A stretch of DNA of 64,000 nt from Rhynochetos jubatus (lineage: Eukaryota > Chordata > Aves > Eurypygiformes > Rhynochetidae), in the NCBI GenBank assembly GCA_027574665.1, contig CM050655.1:6882001-6946000 (forward strand), given 5' to 3'. The notes beneath the pieces were generated by a model that was not told where the DNA came from, searched no databases, and saw only the letters and a program-made list of their open reading frames with translations. The first letter of the stretch is position 1. Each line of letters opens with the position of its first letter. This document shows, piece after piece, positions 14,093-27,300 of the stretch. The translations under genes and the position numbers were made by a program.

Positions 14093-14164
14093 GGGGGGTG
14101 GGGGGTGGGGTTTTGGTGGTTTTTTCTGGTGTTGTTTGTGGGGATTTTTGCGGGGTGCAGGGGC
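14093..14164 (+). repeat. G-run tract with quadruplex-forming potential
   Basis: On the plus strand there are two G6 runs and a G4 run separated by single T bases, then three more G4 runs after T/G-rich spacers. At least four runs of three or more G with short loops satisfy the usual intramolecular G-quadruplex pattern. Flanking sequence is AT-rich, so the tract stands out strongly. No promoter or gene start is visible next to it. It also inflates the minus-strand open frames across it, since it contains no stop codons in antisense. Confidence 0.8.
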
Positions 14165-14264
14165 GAGTGAGTTTTTTCCATTCTCTCAAAAATCTGCCTA
14201 TTTGCAATACAAAAAGACTCACAGAACATGTGTAGGGTCCCACTGCAGCCAGTTTTTCACACAA

Positions 14265-16639
14265 CAGTCATCACTTTTCATTATTTCTCACAGGACAAGG
14301 ATTCTACATTCATGATTTCACTTATAAATTATAATGCCTGTGAGAGCAGACCTTTTTGTCATAAAGAAAGCCTAAATAAGTTAAACACAAAAGGACAGAA
14401 AAAGGAAATCAGACTCATTTGTATATCCAAACTAAGTGCGAGGCTTGAGATATCTGAGGGAAATAGAGGCACTACTTCCAGGTGTTCAGGCAGCCAATAC
14501 CATCTCAGACATGCATGTACAACTGCCGGAGCCCGAACTACCTGCTCAATGTTTAACGAAAACAAAGGCCAACACAAAACCCCAATGCAGTCTTTGACAG
14601 ACTGGTAGAAACAAGAAAAAGACGACTGTATAGACACAGAGGCCATGTTTGCAGGAACTCATTAATGCCAAACTAAAGTGTGAAACATGGGAAGGTGGAA
14701 CGTGCCTGTTTTGTTCCGGCCACCAACAGAAGCGAGGCATTATCACTGAGTGGTATTTTGTGCAAATCAGCCTGGTTTCTTTCCACTGACAAGCACCTAC
14801 TGAAACAACCACCAGCCTGTTCTCAGGATATTTTTGGTTGGCTGCGTGCCAGAAATGTTTTGGGTTTTTTTTATGGGAGAGTGAGAGATTAAGAGAGGCA
14901 GATGTTCAAGCTTGCATATTAAAACAGGTGTCCCCTGCAAGCTGCCTGCTAACATAGTTCTCTGATCTACCTAGGCGAACAAGAGGGCACACAAGTGGTA
15001 AACCTGACCAGTGATCCCAGACTGAACTACGTTCTGTAGGATTGTATTGTTTCTCAGCAAGACCAAAGGAACTTATTCTGAAAATAGGAAGTTGATGTTT
15101 TCTGTCCGATAGCTGTAAACCTCCTGTTACGGACAATGTCTCTGGGACTCTGAAATTAATCCTTCTTCCATGCTTGGTTTGCTCCCAGTAGAGTGACCCC
15201 CAATACAAATGTGCCCAAATGCAGGCAATAACCAGTGTTCAACACACCCAGCCGCTGTTCCCTCGCATCAGATAGTTATACACAGAAACACGTGGCTTGC
15301 TTACACAATCAGAAGGGTTTAAGAAATAAGCTGTTTAGCACCACAACATACTTAAGAGTAGACACAGGAGAGTCACTTGCTGAAGGTAAAAGCCAGATTA
15401 CCAGAGACACTACCAATGCCAAGAATATATCAAGTAAGTCAGTGTTTGTGGAGAGGTCTGCCTGAGATTCTTCAGCCCAGATTCTGCCATGAGAATCAGC
15501 AATGCTTCGTGGAAACCGAATCCAGCAAATAAGGTTATTAGCCTGCAAAACAACTGCTAGGAATGAAAAAAAAACCCCAACGTTTGCTGTCATAGTCAAG
15601 CTGAGCTATGGTAAGGAAACAAGGGGCAGCCAATTAGCTAGCACTGACAGGATGACGTGGGAAAGGCAGCCCATCCAACCAGGATGCTAAAAAATCCAAA
15701 GGTGCAAAGAATATGCTGCACTGCACAACAGAGGCAGCAATCAGCAGCTCCTCGGGGGGGTGTGCATGTCAACACAATGAAGACCCTTCCCAGCAGTGAA
15801 CACTTCCAGGCTAGCAGACCCTGTTGTGTAAAAGGGGGATTCTGAACCCCAGTTGGAAATGGTGTTCATGGGGAATCCTCCTCACAAGAGGTAAATACGC
15901 TCTTGGGTCATGAACCTTAGTGACAAGTTGCAGGCTACGGTGCCGGGTAATTCACCTCCCAGGAACACAGCCAGGGTTGCGTAAAGTTGCTGAAACTGAA
16001 AAGTGGAAGAATGCTGATGGGTGCAGAAAAGCTCACTGGGGGACGTTAGAAACATTTATATAAAGGATAGGATGGAAGCTAGAAATAATCAACTAGGAAA
16101 TAGCAAAGTATAGCAACAGTTCTACAGAGAAACAAAATAGAAATGACTTACAGATGATTTCCTGCAGCCATCTAAGCAGCAAAATGGGGAACTAGGCTGC
16201 CTACCTGGCTAGCTGAGAGTGCCACTGTGACATGGAAGTCGAAGCACATATAAAATCAGCCAAGCCCTCTAGCCAGGTTAATAACATGTCCCATGAAACT
16301 GATATCCTGGGCAGAGAAGGATGCTATTAACATTACATTATCAACGATGCAACGCACATGGTGACACGGAACTTCATTTATACCCAGTGGAGAGTGGTAA
16401 ACATACTGGGACATGTTGCCAGGAATCATTATTTCACAGGCAGTCAAGAAACTCGAGGAAGAGGAAGCAACTCTTGGGTTAGTTGGAAGCACTGCACTGG
16501 AACAGGTTTGGGGTTTTTTCCTTCTCTGTTTTATAAATGACAAGAAAATTTCAGAAGGTAGTATGAAGAGTATTCAAAGAACTTTGTTCACAAATAAAAT
16601 CTGCCTTTTAAAAACTTAAAAAAGAAACCAAAAGAACCT
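14265..16639. other. Unique noncoding DNA, no gene recognised
   Basis: Open frames on both strands are at most about 126 codons (plus strand, 14,228-14,608) and none is recognisable. The segment from about 15,640 to 16,620 leads directly into the CR1 copy that follows and may hold the more decayed 5' part of that element, but I could not align it to CR1 by eye, so its left boundary is left open. Confidence 0.5.
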
Positions 16640-17510
16640 GATGCTGCTAAGCAGCAGAGTAAGAGGCTTCATGTCCAGATGAAGGAAGCAGAGAGGATCA
16701 TAAAACTCTGGCAGGAATAATACATGACACACCCAAAAAAGGTGTTTGAGGAACAACTTCTAAAAGGCATAAAAAACACCAAAGAAAGAATCCTGCTAAG
16801 AATCTGGTGTCAAAAAACAATGAAGATATGAAAGAACTACTTAAAGAAGATAAAGCCATAGCAGAAAAAAATAAACGTGTTTCTTGCATGTGTTTTTAGT
16901 GGAGGAGACTGGAAAGACTCCTATACTGTAATCTCTCTGCAGTGGTATATGAGAGTCCATCTCAAATCAAAATTAATGACAGAAGACATTAAAAAATATT
17001 TTCTAATGAGCAAATGAGCAGCAACAAACCACCAGAACCGTAACTGCCAATACCGTAAATAAAATCAAGACAGAACTGCCAATGGTGCTATTCAATGTCT
17101 GCTTTAAATTTGCTGTGATACCAACAGAGATCTGGGGAATCATGGACCAGTAGAGCCAGGTAGACTGGTGGAAACTGTCTTACAGAACAGAATGAGTGAC
17201 ATTATAGACAAATGCATTTATTTGCAATAGGAGAAACAGATTTTTTGAAGAAAGTCATGTCTCATGATCCATCAAAATATTTTCTAAAGGCATCAGTAGG
17301 TACACTGACAACAGAAATCCAGGCTATATTTATATACCTAAAGGCATTTGACAAGTCCTTAGCCAAAAGATCTTAAAAAACCAGTTTGTATAGAATAAGA
17401 AAGTCTTCAAATGAATAAACAAATGGTTAAAAAGCAGTAAAGTACATTTTTAGAGCACAAGGAGGTGATGAAGGTGACAGATGAGATTTAATAAGCAAAA
17501 CAGATTATCA
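16640..17510 (+). mobile_element. Decayed CR1 LINE, ORF2 reverse-transcriptase part
   Basis: This is an old, 5'-truncated CR1 non-LTR retrotransposon in sense orientation. CR1 ORF2 encodes an endonuclease and reverse transcriptase used in target-primed retrotransposition. In order I can read three conserved stretches: VFEEQLLKGIKNTKER (16,742-16,789), LLKEDKAIAEK (from about 16,837) and YLKAFDKS (17,335-17,358), the last matching the reverse-transcriptase FxKAFDKV motif. They lie in different phases, with stops between, so the copy is dead. The 'atgaataaacaaatggtt' stretch (17,411-17,430) and 'gacagatgagatttaat' (17,476-17,492) also fit CR1, the latter implying an internal deletion. Wording is closest to the older CR1 families shared with turtles. 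Family assignment is from memory; the 5' boundary is approximate and the 3' end is not visible. Confidence 0.75.
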
Positions 17511-17695
17511 GGGAATAGGGGATGAGAGGTGATATGGTCTGCTTTTATCACCCTCAGGGTTGCAGACAGGCTGACCTCTGTACTCAGCTGTCCAGTGCCC
17601 AGGGCAAGCTCTCAGGAGAGAACAGATATGTCCCTACAGAGAGCTCCCTTTCATCCCCAAAGGCAGAATCTATGTATATGGAGCTGGCATTTATC

Positions 17696-17713
17696 TTTTT
17701 TTTTTTTTTTTTT
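17696..17713. repeat. T18 homopolymer
   Basis: An uninterrupted run of 18 T bases, the longest homopolymer I found in the window. It lies about 190 bases past the recognisable end of the CR1 copy. CR1 elements do not end in poly(A), so it need not belong to that copy. Read from the minus strand it is an A18 run, but the sequence beside it shows no retrocopy I can identify. Confidence 0.95.
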
Positions 17714-20700
17714 GAGAAAAGTTAAAGATTTAAATACCTGATGACTAGTGACAAAAATACCGTGGAATTAGATTTTTCTGCCATAAAGACTGGTCAGGTA
17801 TTTTCTGTTTAAAATATTTGGTTTGGGGAACCTGAAATACTAAAGAAACAGTGGGTTTATATTTCAATTCAATGGTGATCTTAACTTCATTCTATGCATT
17901 TTTATTAAAATCAAGAAGAGAGGCACTCCATCCACAAAGAAATGCTCTATATTTAAGCCTGAACAACCTTTCAGTCCTTCCCCAGTTAATATTCACACCA
18001 GCTTTTAGAGAGGTTAGCTGAGTGGAAAACCAACCCTTTTTGATTCTTATTCCCTCTGCACAGCCCTTTTCCACCTCAATTAGCCTTTCTTTCGTTATGA
18101 AAACTGTGCTTTGCGTCTCTCCGGATTTTGGATACCCTGAACAACTGCTGCACCAACACAGACTTATTGTTCTTCAGTCCCCTGGCAGTGCTCAGCCGAA
18201 AGCTGAGTAGGTGAAGGAGCAGAGAACATAGACACTGCCCGCTCTGATGGCTTTCACCACTCACGCGTTGCAATTCGGCTGGGCCAGATAGCGGGGGAAC
18301 AGCAGGTGTCATTCCAGGGGCTTTCCTCTGCTACGAACTGAACCTGGGAGCTGACAGCACGGGCAGTGAACAAGCAGATATTCTCCCCACCCCACCCCTC
18401 AACTGGCAAAACACAGTTTAACTCCCCTTGCAGAAAGCTCTCAAGCTGCCTCTTCTGTAAAAATGTTAGGTTGCCATCGGGTCAAATACAGTGGGCACTA
18501 AAAGGAGAATGGTTCTTCCTACTGCTACTGCTGTAAAACCAGTAACTGCTTCCAGCTTCTCCTGCACATCCCCCAGCTCAAGTAGGTGTTTAACTGCTCA
18601 TATTATGCACAGCAGCCCCACTGGGGAAGAGCATGAAGAATTGGGACAGAGTGCTGGTTTTTTCCCATTGAAATTTCATGAGAAATTATCTGAAACAACA
18701 AGGCGGGTTCCTCAGTTGGGTAACAGATTTTCTGTTATGAAAAAAATAGGAAAAAAATCCCTGAAACTTCAAGCTTATATAAAAACATTAAAATATTTAA
18801 AATAGCGAATAGGGAATATTGAAATTAACTGAGTTCCAGCCTCTTTCAATAAGAATAGTCATGCCTGTATCAAAAAAGATATATATTGCCCTCTGGCTTT
18901 TCCTTCAAACACACAGTATATGTGAGAACAGAATACCAAGAATTATATTTTCATACATTCTGAGAACCAGTACAGTGGGATCTCCCTACTATTGGTAGAA
19001 GCATCTTAAGTATCCGGATCATTTATTTTTATAATGTTCTTTGATTCCCAAAAAGTTATTAATTTTAATAAAATATGCTTTCTGAGAATCAAAAGCACAT
19101 GTTTTAGTCAACATTTCACACACCTTATGGAGTCTGCTTGTCTGAAACTTGACTCATGCAAGTCCACTGGCTGGCCCATCCCACTCGTCAAACACAAAGC
19201 TGTAGAAAGACAAACAGAAGTGCTCCTGAACTGTTATCCAGGAATTTGCTTTCTAAGACTAGGCAGAAAATACTGATGAATAATATATCTAATTACATCT
19301 GCTCCAAAGAGATATTGATGCAGTTCTGCCCGTGCAAAACGGTTCTATATCTGTATGAAATGACAACGAAATTTCAAAAATAGAAATCAAGAACTTCTGT
19401 ATTAGCACAAAGGAAATAGATAGGGCAGTATCTAGCTTACAAATCATAACAAGAAGCTGAAATTACAGTAAGCATTGTTTCCACTAAACACTTCAGGCCT
19501 ATCAGTATTTGTCTCACGTTAGCAAATCAGATGCAGCACATTCGCATTTAAAGTAGCATAAAGTCACATGTCTGCTCCTTCTTGCTATTCCTGTCATCTA
19601 TGGTTTTATTGATGCACAATAAAAATCAAGTAAATATTATTCTAATTTGGCAGGGGCTGAGAAGATGTTTACTGATCATATCAACAAGACTCATAAAATA
19701 AAAATCAGAAGTAATTTTAAGAAATACAAGATACGCTCCTCAGATTAATATAGTGGCATGTTCTATCTCATTTCTTTACGTTTTAAACATAGCAAAGTTC
19801 ATTATGAGAATAATTATAACAAAATAATTACATTATTATGTAATTACTTTTAGGGGAAACCAATGTTCACAGAATTCCCAGAGGCTACAGAAAGGGGAGG
19901 TGTGAGGGGAGCTGTTAGGAGGCCTTAACTATGATGTCAATTTATTTGCATCCAGCTGTGTTTATTGAACAATGATTTAGAAAGGAAAAATGCCTACAAG
20001 AATTTCCTTGGATATATAAATCAATACCCTTCACTGCCAGGAAACTAGCCATAAGCCGGCAGATTCAAGGCATCCTGACCACAGCAGTGATGGGGAGAGT
20101 TGCTTTGTTTTTACAAGCCCTACTAGCTCCCTAAGCAGTGCACATGGAAATTACCGATGGGCAGGGGGAGACGAAGCACTCCAGTATACGACTGCCGGGG
20201 AAAAAAAAAAGAATTCTCCAATTTTGGCAAACGGCAATGAGAAACTGTAAAGACAGCAGACACTGCCCTGGTAAGGAGATGAAAGAAAGGTCCTACTAGG
20301 ATTTCACTGACTTAACTGGCTGTGGCAGCGGGTTACCTGAATCAGCAGGTGATAGCATGAGAATCTGATTTCAGCTCTACGGCAACTGGGCGTGTGCCAT
20401 GTACAGAAGCTGTACTGACACCGCTGCCCTTTTAAAACCTTTACCTCCACATCATTTGTGCTCAAGTCACCACTGACTTCACAACTGTTTTCATTTTCAA
20501 ATAATCTGTATTTCTGTGATACCCCATTTAGAAACTGGAATTTGGAGTGGAGTTTGCCCCACCATGGAATTTCTACAGTCTGGTCAAAGTCTGCATAAAT
20601 CACAGCTGGCCATAGGTTAATTCACATGAACTTACACAGACAGTAAGTTCCGCAACAGTCAAAGCCACCCAAAGAACTCGGGGAGTTGCAGCAGCACAGG

Positions 20701-23700
20701 ATGACAACACTACCATGCAGCTGGTTACTACACCCACGGAAACAGCTCCTTTTTCTCTACCAGCTTGTGCATCAGCCTCACAGTATGTTTTCTTCAATAT
20801 ATTATTGTAATAGGTACCTGAAATAACACACCTCTAGCTGCAGATCAGCTGTTCAGGAGCCTGGCTGCTGTGATCCCCTCCTAGGCTGTTTCATCATGGG
20901 GACACAAGCCTTTCCTTGCAATATACTACCTGCAGCACTACATATACCAAGAGTTATAGCGTGGTAAGGAGAATCGTTTCTCACTGAAACACTGTGGTTC
21001 ATTTGATTTAGACATTTTATATGACAATCCAGTCTGACCAGACAGGGTAATTACAATGCAGCTATTCATAATGTCACTTGAGTCTGAGCCCCGACTGCAG
21101 GACTTCAAATCTGTTTCTTAAGCTGGCCCAAATCTGGAGCATCTAGTCAAAGCACACACGCTTTCAAAGGGCTTGGAGGAAAAACTGATGCCTTCCCGTT
21201 TCGTAGACCTGTGTGCTATGTGTGGATGGTTAATTCAGTGACAGCAATGAAGTTCTTCGTGTGAGTTAAGCATTAGGCTTTTTTTCTTTTTTCAATTTTT
21301 CAAATTATTCTGAGGAAGTAGTACTTTGGTGAAACACATCTCCAGGTCCTCCCTAGCTGTTACAGTCTTAGTAAAGCTTAATTCAATCCAATGCTGTGAA
21401 CACTCCTGCCATTAACAAAGAAAAATCCACCACTGCAGTGATGATATGCCACTTGGGAGCTGTCTGCTGTAAAAGAAAAGTTTCAGCCTAGTAAAACAGA
21501 AAGGCTGATCTCAGAGGCTCTAAAAGAAATAGAGACATGCTCCAGAGGGAGTTATGATTTAATGACAGTTCTGACAGTTTTGATGAGATTGCCTGAAATA
21601 TCAGAATTTTTGTCAAATATTTCTGTTGCCAACCATACCCTATTGGATGAATTTACTGCTTGAGAATTTCTCTAAAGAATTAGCAAGAAATAATGACACC
21701 TGGGATAGCACTGCAACCTGGGCTTTTCCAAAATGAAAACAATGAATATGAAGAAATCCTTTCTGTCACATGAGGCTATAAAAAATAGTGGAAAACCCAG
21801 TCTGAAGGCATTTAAAAACGAGTAAAGGGTGTTAGCGATCATATCCACCTAAGTAGAAAACAAGTCAGGATACGAACAGATCAACTCTATTACCTCATCT
21901 TAAACAAAAACAGGGGTATGTGTTCAACGTGGGTCTGCTTTTATTTAAAAAAGAAGGGAGAGAGTTTATAGCTATGCAAATCAAACCTTAACAAGGAAGC
22001 AACAGTATTTATGCATTCTGTAACGCCATTATTTAGTACCATTACCACAGAGCTCTATCAATGGCTGGGGTTTAGTTACTACATCTGAACTATTTCTATC
22101 GCACCTCAGTTATGAAAATTCTGTAAGTCTTTAAGTTACCTGCCCATTAATCCTGCCTTCGCTGCTGTGTTACAACATCACAAGTAACAGCACTGAGCAG
22201 AACTTCTTTTACCCAAAGTTCCTAACCATCCCCTGTGATTTCCATTTTACAGACAGAAGGAACAGAACAGTGCTTTGTTTATTGTTATTTAACACTCCAG
22301 GAACCAACTACACTGAATTCAGCCTCCTAACCCTGTTTTAATACCCTACCCATTTGAGGAAACAGCTCAGGGTCAGGATGCAGCTGAGCTAAACTTGAAA
22401 GGGATATGCCACTTCTCGACAGCAAGTAGATGATGCCCTGGCAGGTCGTGTTTGGAAAATGAGCACGTGTCCCCATGCAGACAAGCAGAGGATCAGACAC
22501 ACGGGTACCACACTGCTGCACTGCACTTTTAGCAGCTTGTCCACTGCAGGTCTTGTAGGGTACATAACAAAGCATTATAAGGGATGAAGGCTTAGAGCAC
22601 TAGTTTCTCTGCGAGAATAAAGTCCACTGTGCTAACCTTATTAATATTTTTGCTTGACAGGGCTGCTTTGGACTAAGAAGTAGTTACCCTACTGTCTAGT
22701 TCTAATAATCATAATTCCATTGCTATTCTCAGATAATCTATACAATCTTTAAAATCTCTATAAAGAACACACCGTTCATTATTAAATACTTCACATCTTG
22801 AGCCTGGTAGATTATCTAGATGACACTCAAGTTTGGACTGGTTTTTTTTATAACTGTGTCTGATTGCTCGCTCTCACCATTTTTATCGTTACTGGGTAAT
22901 TGAATGATTAAGTTCTAAGACATACGGGAGGCACCACAGTCTTTACCATGCTAGAGATACAGACAAGAACAATGTCGAGCATGAATACATGCTATTATTA
23001 TAAAAGACAGAGCTGTTTGCATGCAATGAATTAGGCACAGAAAATATACACTAAGTGCTAGAGAAAGCAGGGTTTGCAGTGTTCATTGTATACTATTCTG
23101 ACCCCTCAGGAAGAGTGGTTAGTGCTAAGGGGTGAATTTGGCAGCTGTCAAGTCTTGAGGTCATTATGGGATTTCCTAGGACAACTAGATTATTTATTTC
23201 ATGAAATCTCACCACGACATTTTTTCTCCAGTGCTCATCATCACGTCATGCAGGAAAATATGCTGACATTAAGTGCTGTTTAGGTAATGTTCAACAATTC
23301 AGTGCTTCAGTGGCAAATGCGTTCCTTGTACAGACATGAGAAACAGAAACCCAACGATCTTGTTCAATCTCTGACTTCCCGACATGAGCTGTCTGATGAA
23401 TATTCTACGTACAGGGAAGGCAAACTAAAAAAAACCCAAGCAATTAGTGGATAAACTCTAATCGTATAAATAAGGCTAATTATACAGACGAAGAATCTTT
23501 TCAGTTCAGCAGAATCAGATGCTAAACATTCCTCCCATTCACAGAAAATGCCTGCATGCCATGCAAACAAACAAGCACATGAAAACCAGCGAGCTAATCA
23601 AGCTGATTCTTCTATAAAGAACCTCCTTGCTCTGTAAAGGAAAAAAGAAACATTAATTCTGGGTTTGTATACTGGAGCCCCACACAGATGCTAGTACAGC

Positions 23701-24360
23701 TAAGGCCTGTGCTTTGTAATGAAGGACTTGTGAGAGGCAAAAGAGAGAGTTTTGTAAACTGATGCTGTACTCTAGATGTAGCGGGCAGAGGCAGCAAAAG
23801 CAACTGGCAGGCTGTTTCAGGGCCCTGATGGCTGCACAGAACAGGGTGTCTCAGGAAGACTGGGAGCAAGTATGCTCTCCAAATTGCTTCTACTGATGGC
23901 CCCAAAATAAGAGCGTATGTTCTTTTATACACAGGACCTGGATTACAGGTAGGGTTGAGCTCTGCACTCTCCCCTAGCTGACTGCTCTCTCAATCAACTC
24001 CCCACAGCATGTCACCATCAGCAAGCAGCCAGCCTATGCCTCGGGGACTATCTTGTATATTCATCGTATGGCTAAGAGGAAAAACTGGTGTCATGTAAGA
24101 ATCTTCTATCTCCCTGCACCCATTTGCTGCACTCCCAAGCACTCGCAGGAGACACCGTGCGAGTTCAGAATCTGCAATACCTCCATAAACGGGTGTGTTG
24201 CCAATTGCTGCGTGAGAGGCCAAAGGAATAAGGGACTAAAATTAAACAGTATTTACTGTGGAAGCACATCCAACATATACATGACCAGTTAATTTTTAAA
24301 TTGAACATTAAATTACAAGATTTGTTAAAGTGATTTTTACATGGTCACTTGGGTTTTTTT
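17714..24360. other. Unique noncoding DNA, no gene recognised
   Basis: No gene or clear transposon. Open frames stay near or below 106 codons (minus strand, 23,612-23,932) and none is recognisable. At 19,825-19,846 there is a perfect 9-bp inverted repeat (taattacat / atgtaatta) with a 4-base loop. A motif cluster at 19,944 is listed separately. At 22,225-22,272 a stretch resembles part of antisense MIR but is too short to call. Confidence 0.6.
19944..19974 (+). promoter_or_regulatory. Cluster of octamer, E-box, forkhead and SOX motifs
   Basis: Within 31 bases there are an exact octamer ATTTGCAT (19,944-19,951), an E-box CAGCTG (19,953-19,958), a forkhead-type TGTTTAT (19,959-19,965) and a SOX-type AACAATG (19,968-19,974), nearly end to end. 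Each motif is short and common alone; the packing is what stands out. No gene start is near, so if functional it would be a distal enhancer. Function is inference only. Confidence 0.2.
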
Positions 24361-27300
24361 TAACTTACAGTGTGTATATATATATTTTAACATTCACTCT
24401 ATTTCATTCAATTACGTCCTTGGCTCTGACACCATAGCTGCACAAGTATGGGAGAAGTACTAGATAATTAGAGTGAGAGCTGACCGTTTAGAATATTATT
24501 CCAATACTTAAGTTTAGATTCTACAAGAAAACACAAAAATACAGAAAACTGTAAGAGGTCTCATAAAACAGGACATGTGCACAATCTGGTCATTTGTAAA
24601 AATGTTTTCGTCAGGCAGTCAAACGAGCAGAGTATGGACTTCCCCCACAGAGTTTCTACATTTCAGCAGCACGTTGCCCCAGCTACTCTACTTGGACTTG
24701 GTATTTCACCAGACGGACTGAGACGGACACCTGATACGCTTGTTTTCCGTAACGCTATTCCCTTGCCCAGAGCCTGACTGATGGACCAGACAGATTCCAC
24801 AGGATGTAACAAGCCTTGAAAACTGCTCTGCAAACAGACAGCTATTCCTGGATGCTTCTCTGACAACACAAACGCGTACCTGAGATGACACATTACTGTC
24901 TATGCAAGAGTCTGAGAGTGTAAGCGTGTGAAACAGCAACAGGCGTTTTCTGACCGTAGGTGAGTGCTGCTGCTCTCAGCCCCACCACCTTTGGCGAATT
25001 CTCCTCTCCTACCATACCATGCGCAGGGCATGAAGAGGAAACCAGAACTAACATCATCCACTCTGGTCCCTTCTCATGACTCACTTCATACCCTTTTCCT
25101 TCTTCAAGCAATTGCAGGACAAGATTAAAACTGATGTGAGGCTTCAGTCAGATCTTGATAACTCAAGAGCAAAACAAAAAAAGTATCATTTGCAGATGCA
25201 AAACAACCTCCTGTTTTTTCTTCCCAGGATGAAACACGTCAGTGAGATTCGCTGAGGCTGCCCTTCAGAGAGACAGCTTGAACATCAATCGCAGAACAGT
25301 GCAGATATCCCCTTACTGCTTGGACGCAGCTGATCAGCAGAATTCTTCACTCTGGACTGTCTGTCAGAAATCACTGCCTTACCCTTTGGGCAGATTCAGA
25401 TTTCCAGAGAAATCCATGTGGACCAGGCTCTGCTCAGTGTGAGCAGAGGTGACCCAAGTGTCATTTCTATCTCAGTAGGGATGCACCTCATTGTTTATGG
25501 AGCTGAAAAGAGTAATGATAAAGGTTTATCTAGCATACAATAGCCAAGACTAATTTAGAAGACTTTCCACTTGACATAGCAGCACTTTTTCAATCTACTT
25601 TACCCAAGCAATGACTCAAAACTATAAATGAAATAGATTTACAGCTCCTAACGTCAGGTGAAAAATACTGATTCCATATAAACTCACGCCATGGTTAGAA
25701 TGCAATAGCCTTTTTTTTCCCCCTGAAGAGTTAGCTTTGTACCACAGAATTTCTCCCAGACAGTGCCTAATCCAACCTTGCCATTGTATCATTATGCTTG
25801 TCCCAAGATCATTTGCTGTTCTACAGTTGACGTCAGAACTTAAAACGTGTTTAGACTTCATGTAGCACGCCGTGGGTGATTAGAAAGAACTGGGGCACGT
25901 GCTGCATGCCAGAACAGCTTGGTGTGTTCTGCTGCGGGTGCCCAGTGAAAGAATGGAAGCACAGTCTGCTTCCGGCCACTCCTGCAGCTCTCCTGCACTG
26001 ACTTGATGCTGGCAGAGATGGTTGCTTTCTAATTGCAGACACACATCGGTGGATGATGTGCAGGGCCTCGAGTGTGTCTGTAGACTACACCTCAGTACTG
26101 AGAGAGGCAGCTTTGCTTAACTGTACTAATAATTTACCAGGTATATTGCAGAGGTGACTAATCATTTCTTGCAACCTGCTGATTCCTTAGCCACACAATT
26201 AGCTCACCCAGTTGCTTTTATAGAAAATGATGGGATCCTGCTGGGCACTCGTGAGGAGTTGGCAGAACGTCTGTTATCTTATGTACTGTTTCTTGAGCAG
26301 CTTAATTTATGGGGCTGTTTTAGGTCAGTGCCACTTAGAGGCACAAAGGAAACTGTCAACAGCTTTCACCTGGAATTCTGCAAGCATCTGCTTTCACTGA
26401 GGAGATATGCCTACTATGGGTTATAATGATATCCTTCCCTACCCTCTCATTTCCTCACCCCAGCCTCTATCTACTACTTGCTTATGATGATAAATATTCA
26501 AACACCTAGGAATGTGAAGAGGCTGATTTTTTATTAGGTTGCAACCTGCATACATAAACTATATCCTTATGCATAACTTTCTGTTGGCACCTCTGAGTGC
26601 ACTTACTTTAACAGGAATGTAAATGCTTTTTTGATGACCAGGTAATTTAAAGACCACTGGGAGGTCTACAATCCATTATGCCAAATAAAGAAAAAAATTG
26701 GACAATTTCAGAGTCCAGTGTAAGCAAAGACTTCTGCAGCTGGGTTTTAATTGAAAGTTTTTAAAAGGTTAACTGTCAGCCTGGGCTGTAAATAACAGCA
26801 ATGAAACAAGATGTTCATGTAGCCAAAACCTGATTTATTTACAACAAATAAAGGACTACATCCAGCTGAAATAATTTTCCTTCTTTTGGTAATCTTGGTA
26901 AATATGTTTTCAAGAGCTTATTTTATTTTTTTCTTGGAACGCAAACATCTGAAAACTGTTTTGAAAGAGATAGCCGGTAGAACCAGCTGGTGGGGTGTCA
27001 TGGCAAGGGCCCTGAGACTGCATCTGGGAGAACAGCCTAGCAGAAACTTGATTTTGCTCCTACTTTTCCCCAAGAGAATTTTGTAGCATCTAAGGTGAAC
27101 CACCAGCTGGTATGGGTTTCCAATTGCCCCTGCATGGACTCTGTCCACCCCGCTACATAAAGTAAATACTGTATGGCACAGCAGAGCGAACTTCTGAAAC
27201 ATGAATCTAATTATGCCACAGAGCTGGAACCAGAAAGGGAAGGATGAGAAGGGAAGAAGTAAAGATCACATGTTTTCAGTGCTCTTTAGTGAGGGGGAAA

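Larger units (their letters stand above)
13157..14264. other. Overlapping open frames, no recognised gene
   Basis: Longer-than-usual open frames overlap here: 130 codons on the minus strand (13,157-13,549), 87 on the plus strand (13,608-13,871), and 145 and 104 on the minus strand (13,827-14,264 and 13,915-14,229). The 145-codon minus frame runs across the G-run tract at 14,093-14,164, which forces a Pro/Thr-rich segment and explains its length. None shows a family motif. The plus-strand frame has an exon-like start and is listed separately. Confidence 0.4.

Noticed and set aside
13827..14264. 145-codon minus-strand open frame
   Set aside because: Its length comes from crossing the G-run tract, which has no antisense stop codons. 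The Pro/Thr-rich part is an artefact of low complexity.
22225..22272. MIR-like ccattttacagacagaagg stretch
   Set aside because: Only about 45 bases resemble antisense MIR and the following words are missing. Too short to separate from chance.
26154..26426. Protein-like 90-codon plus frame after an acceptor-like ttgcag
   Set aside because: No family resemblance, no donor at its end, and the pyrimidine tract before it is poor.
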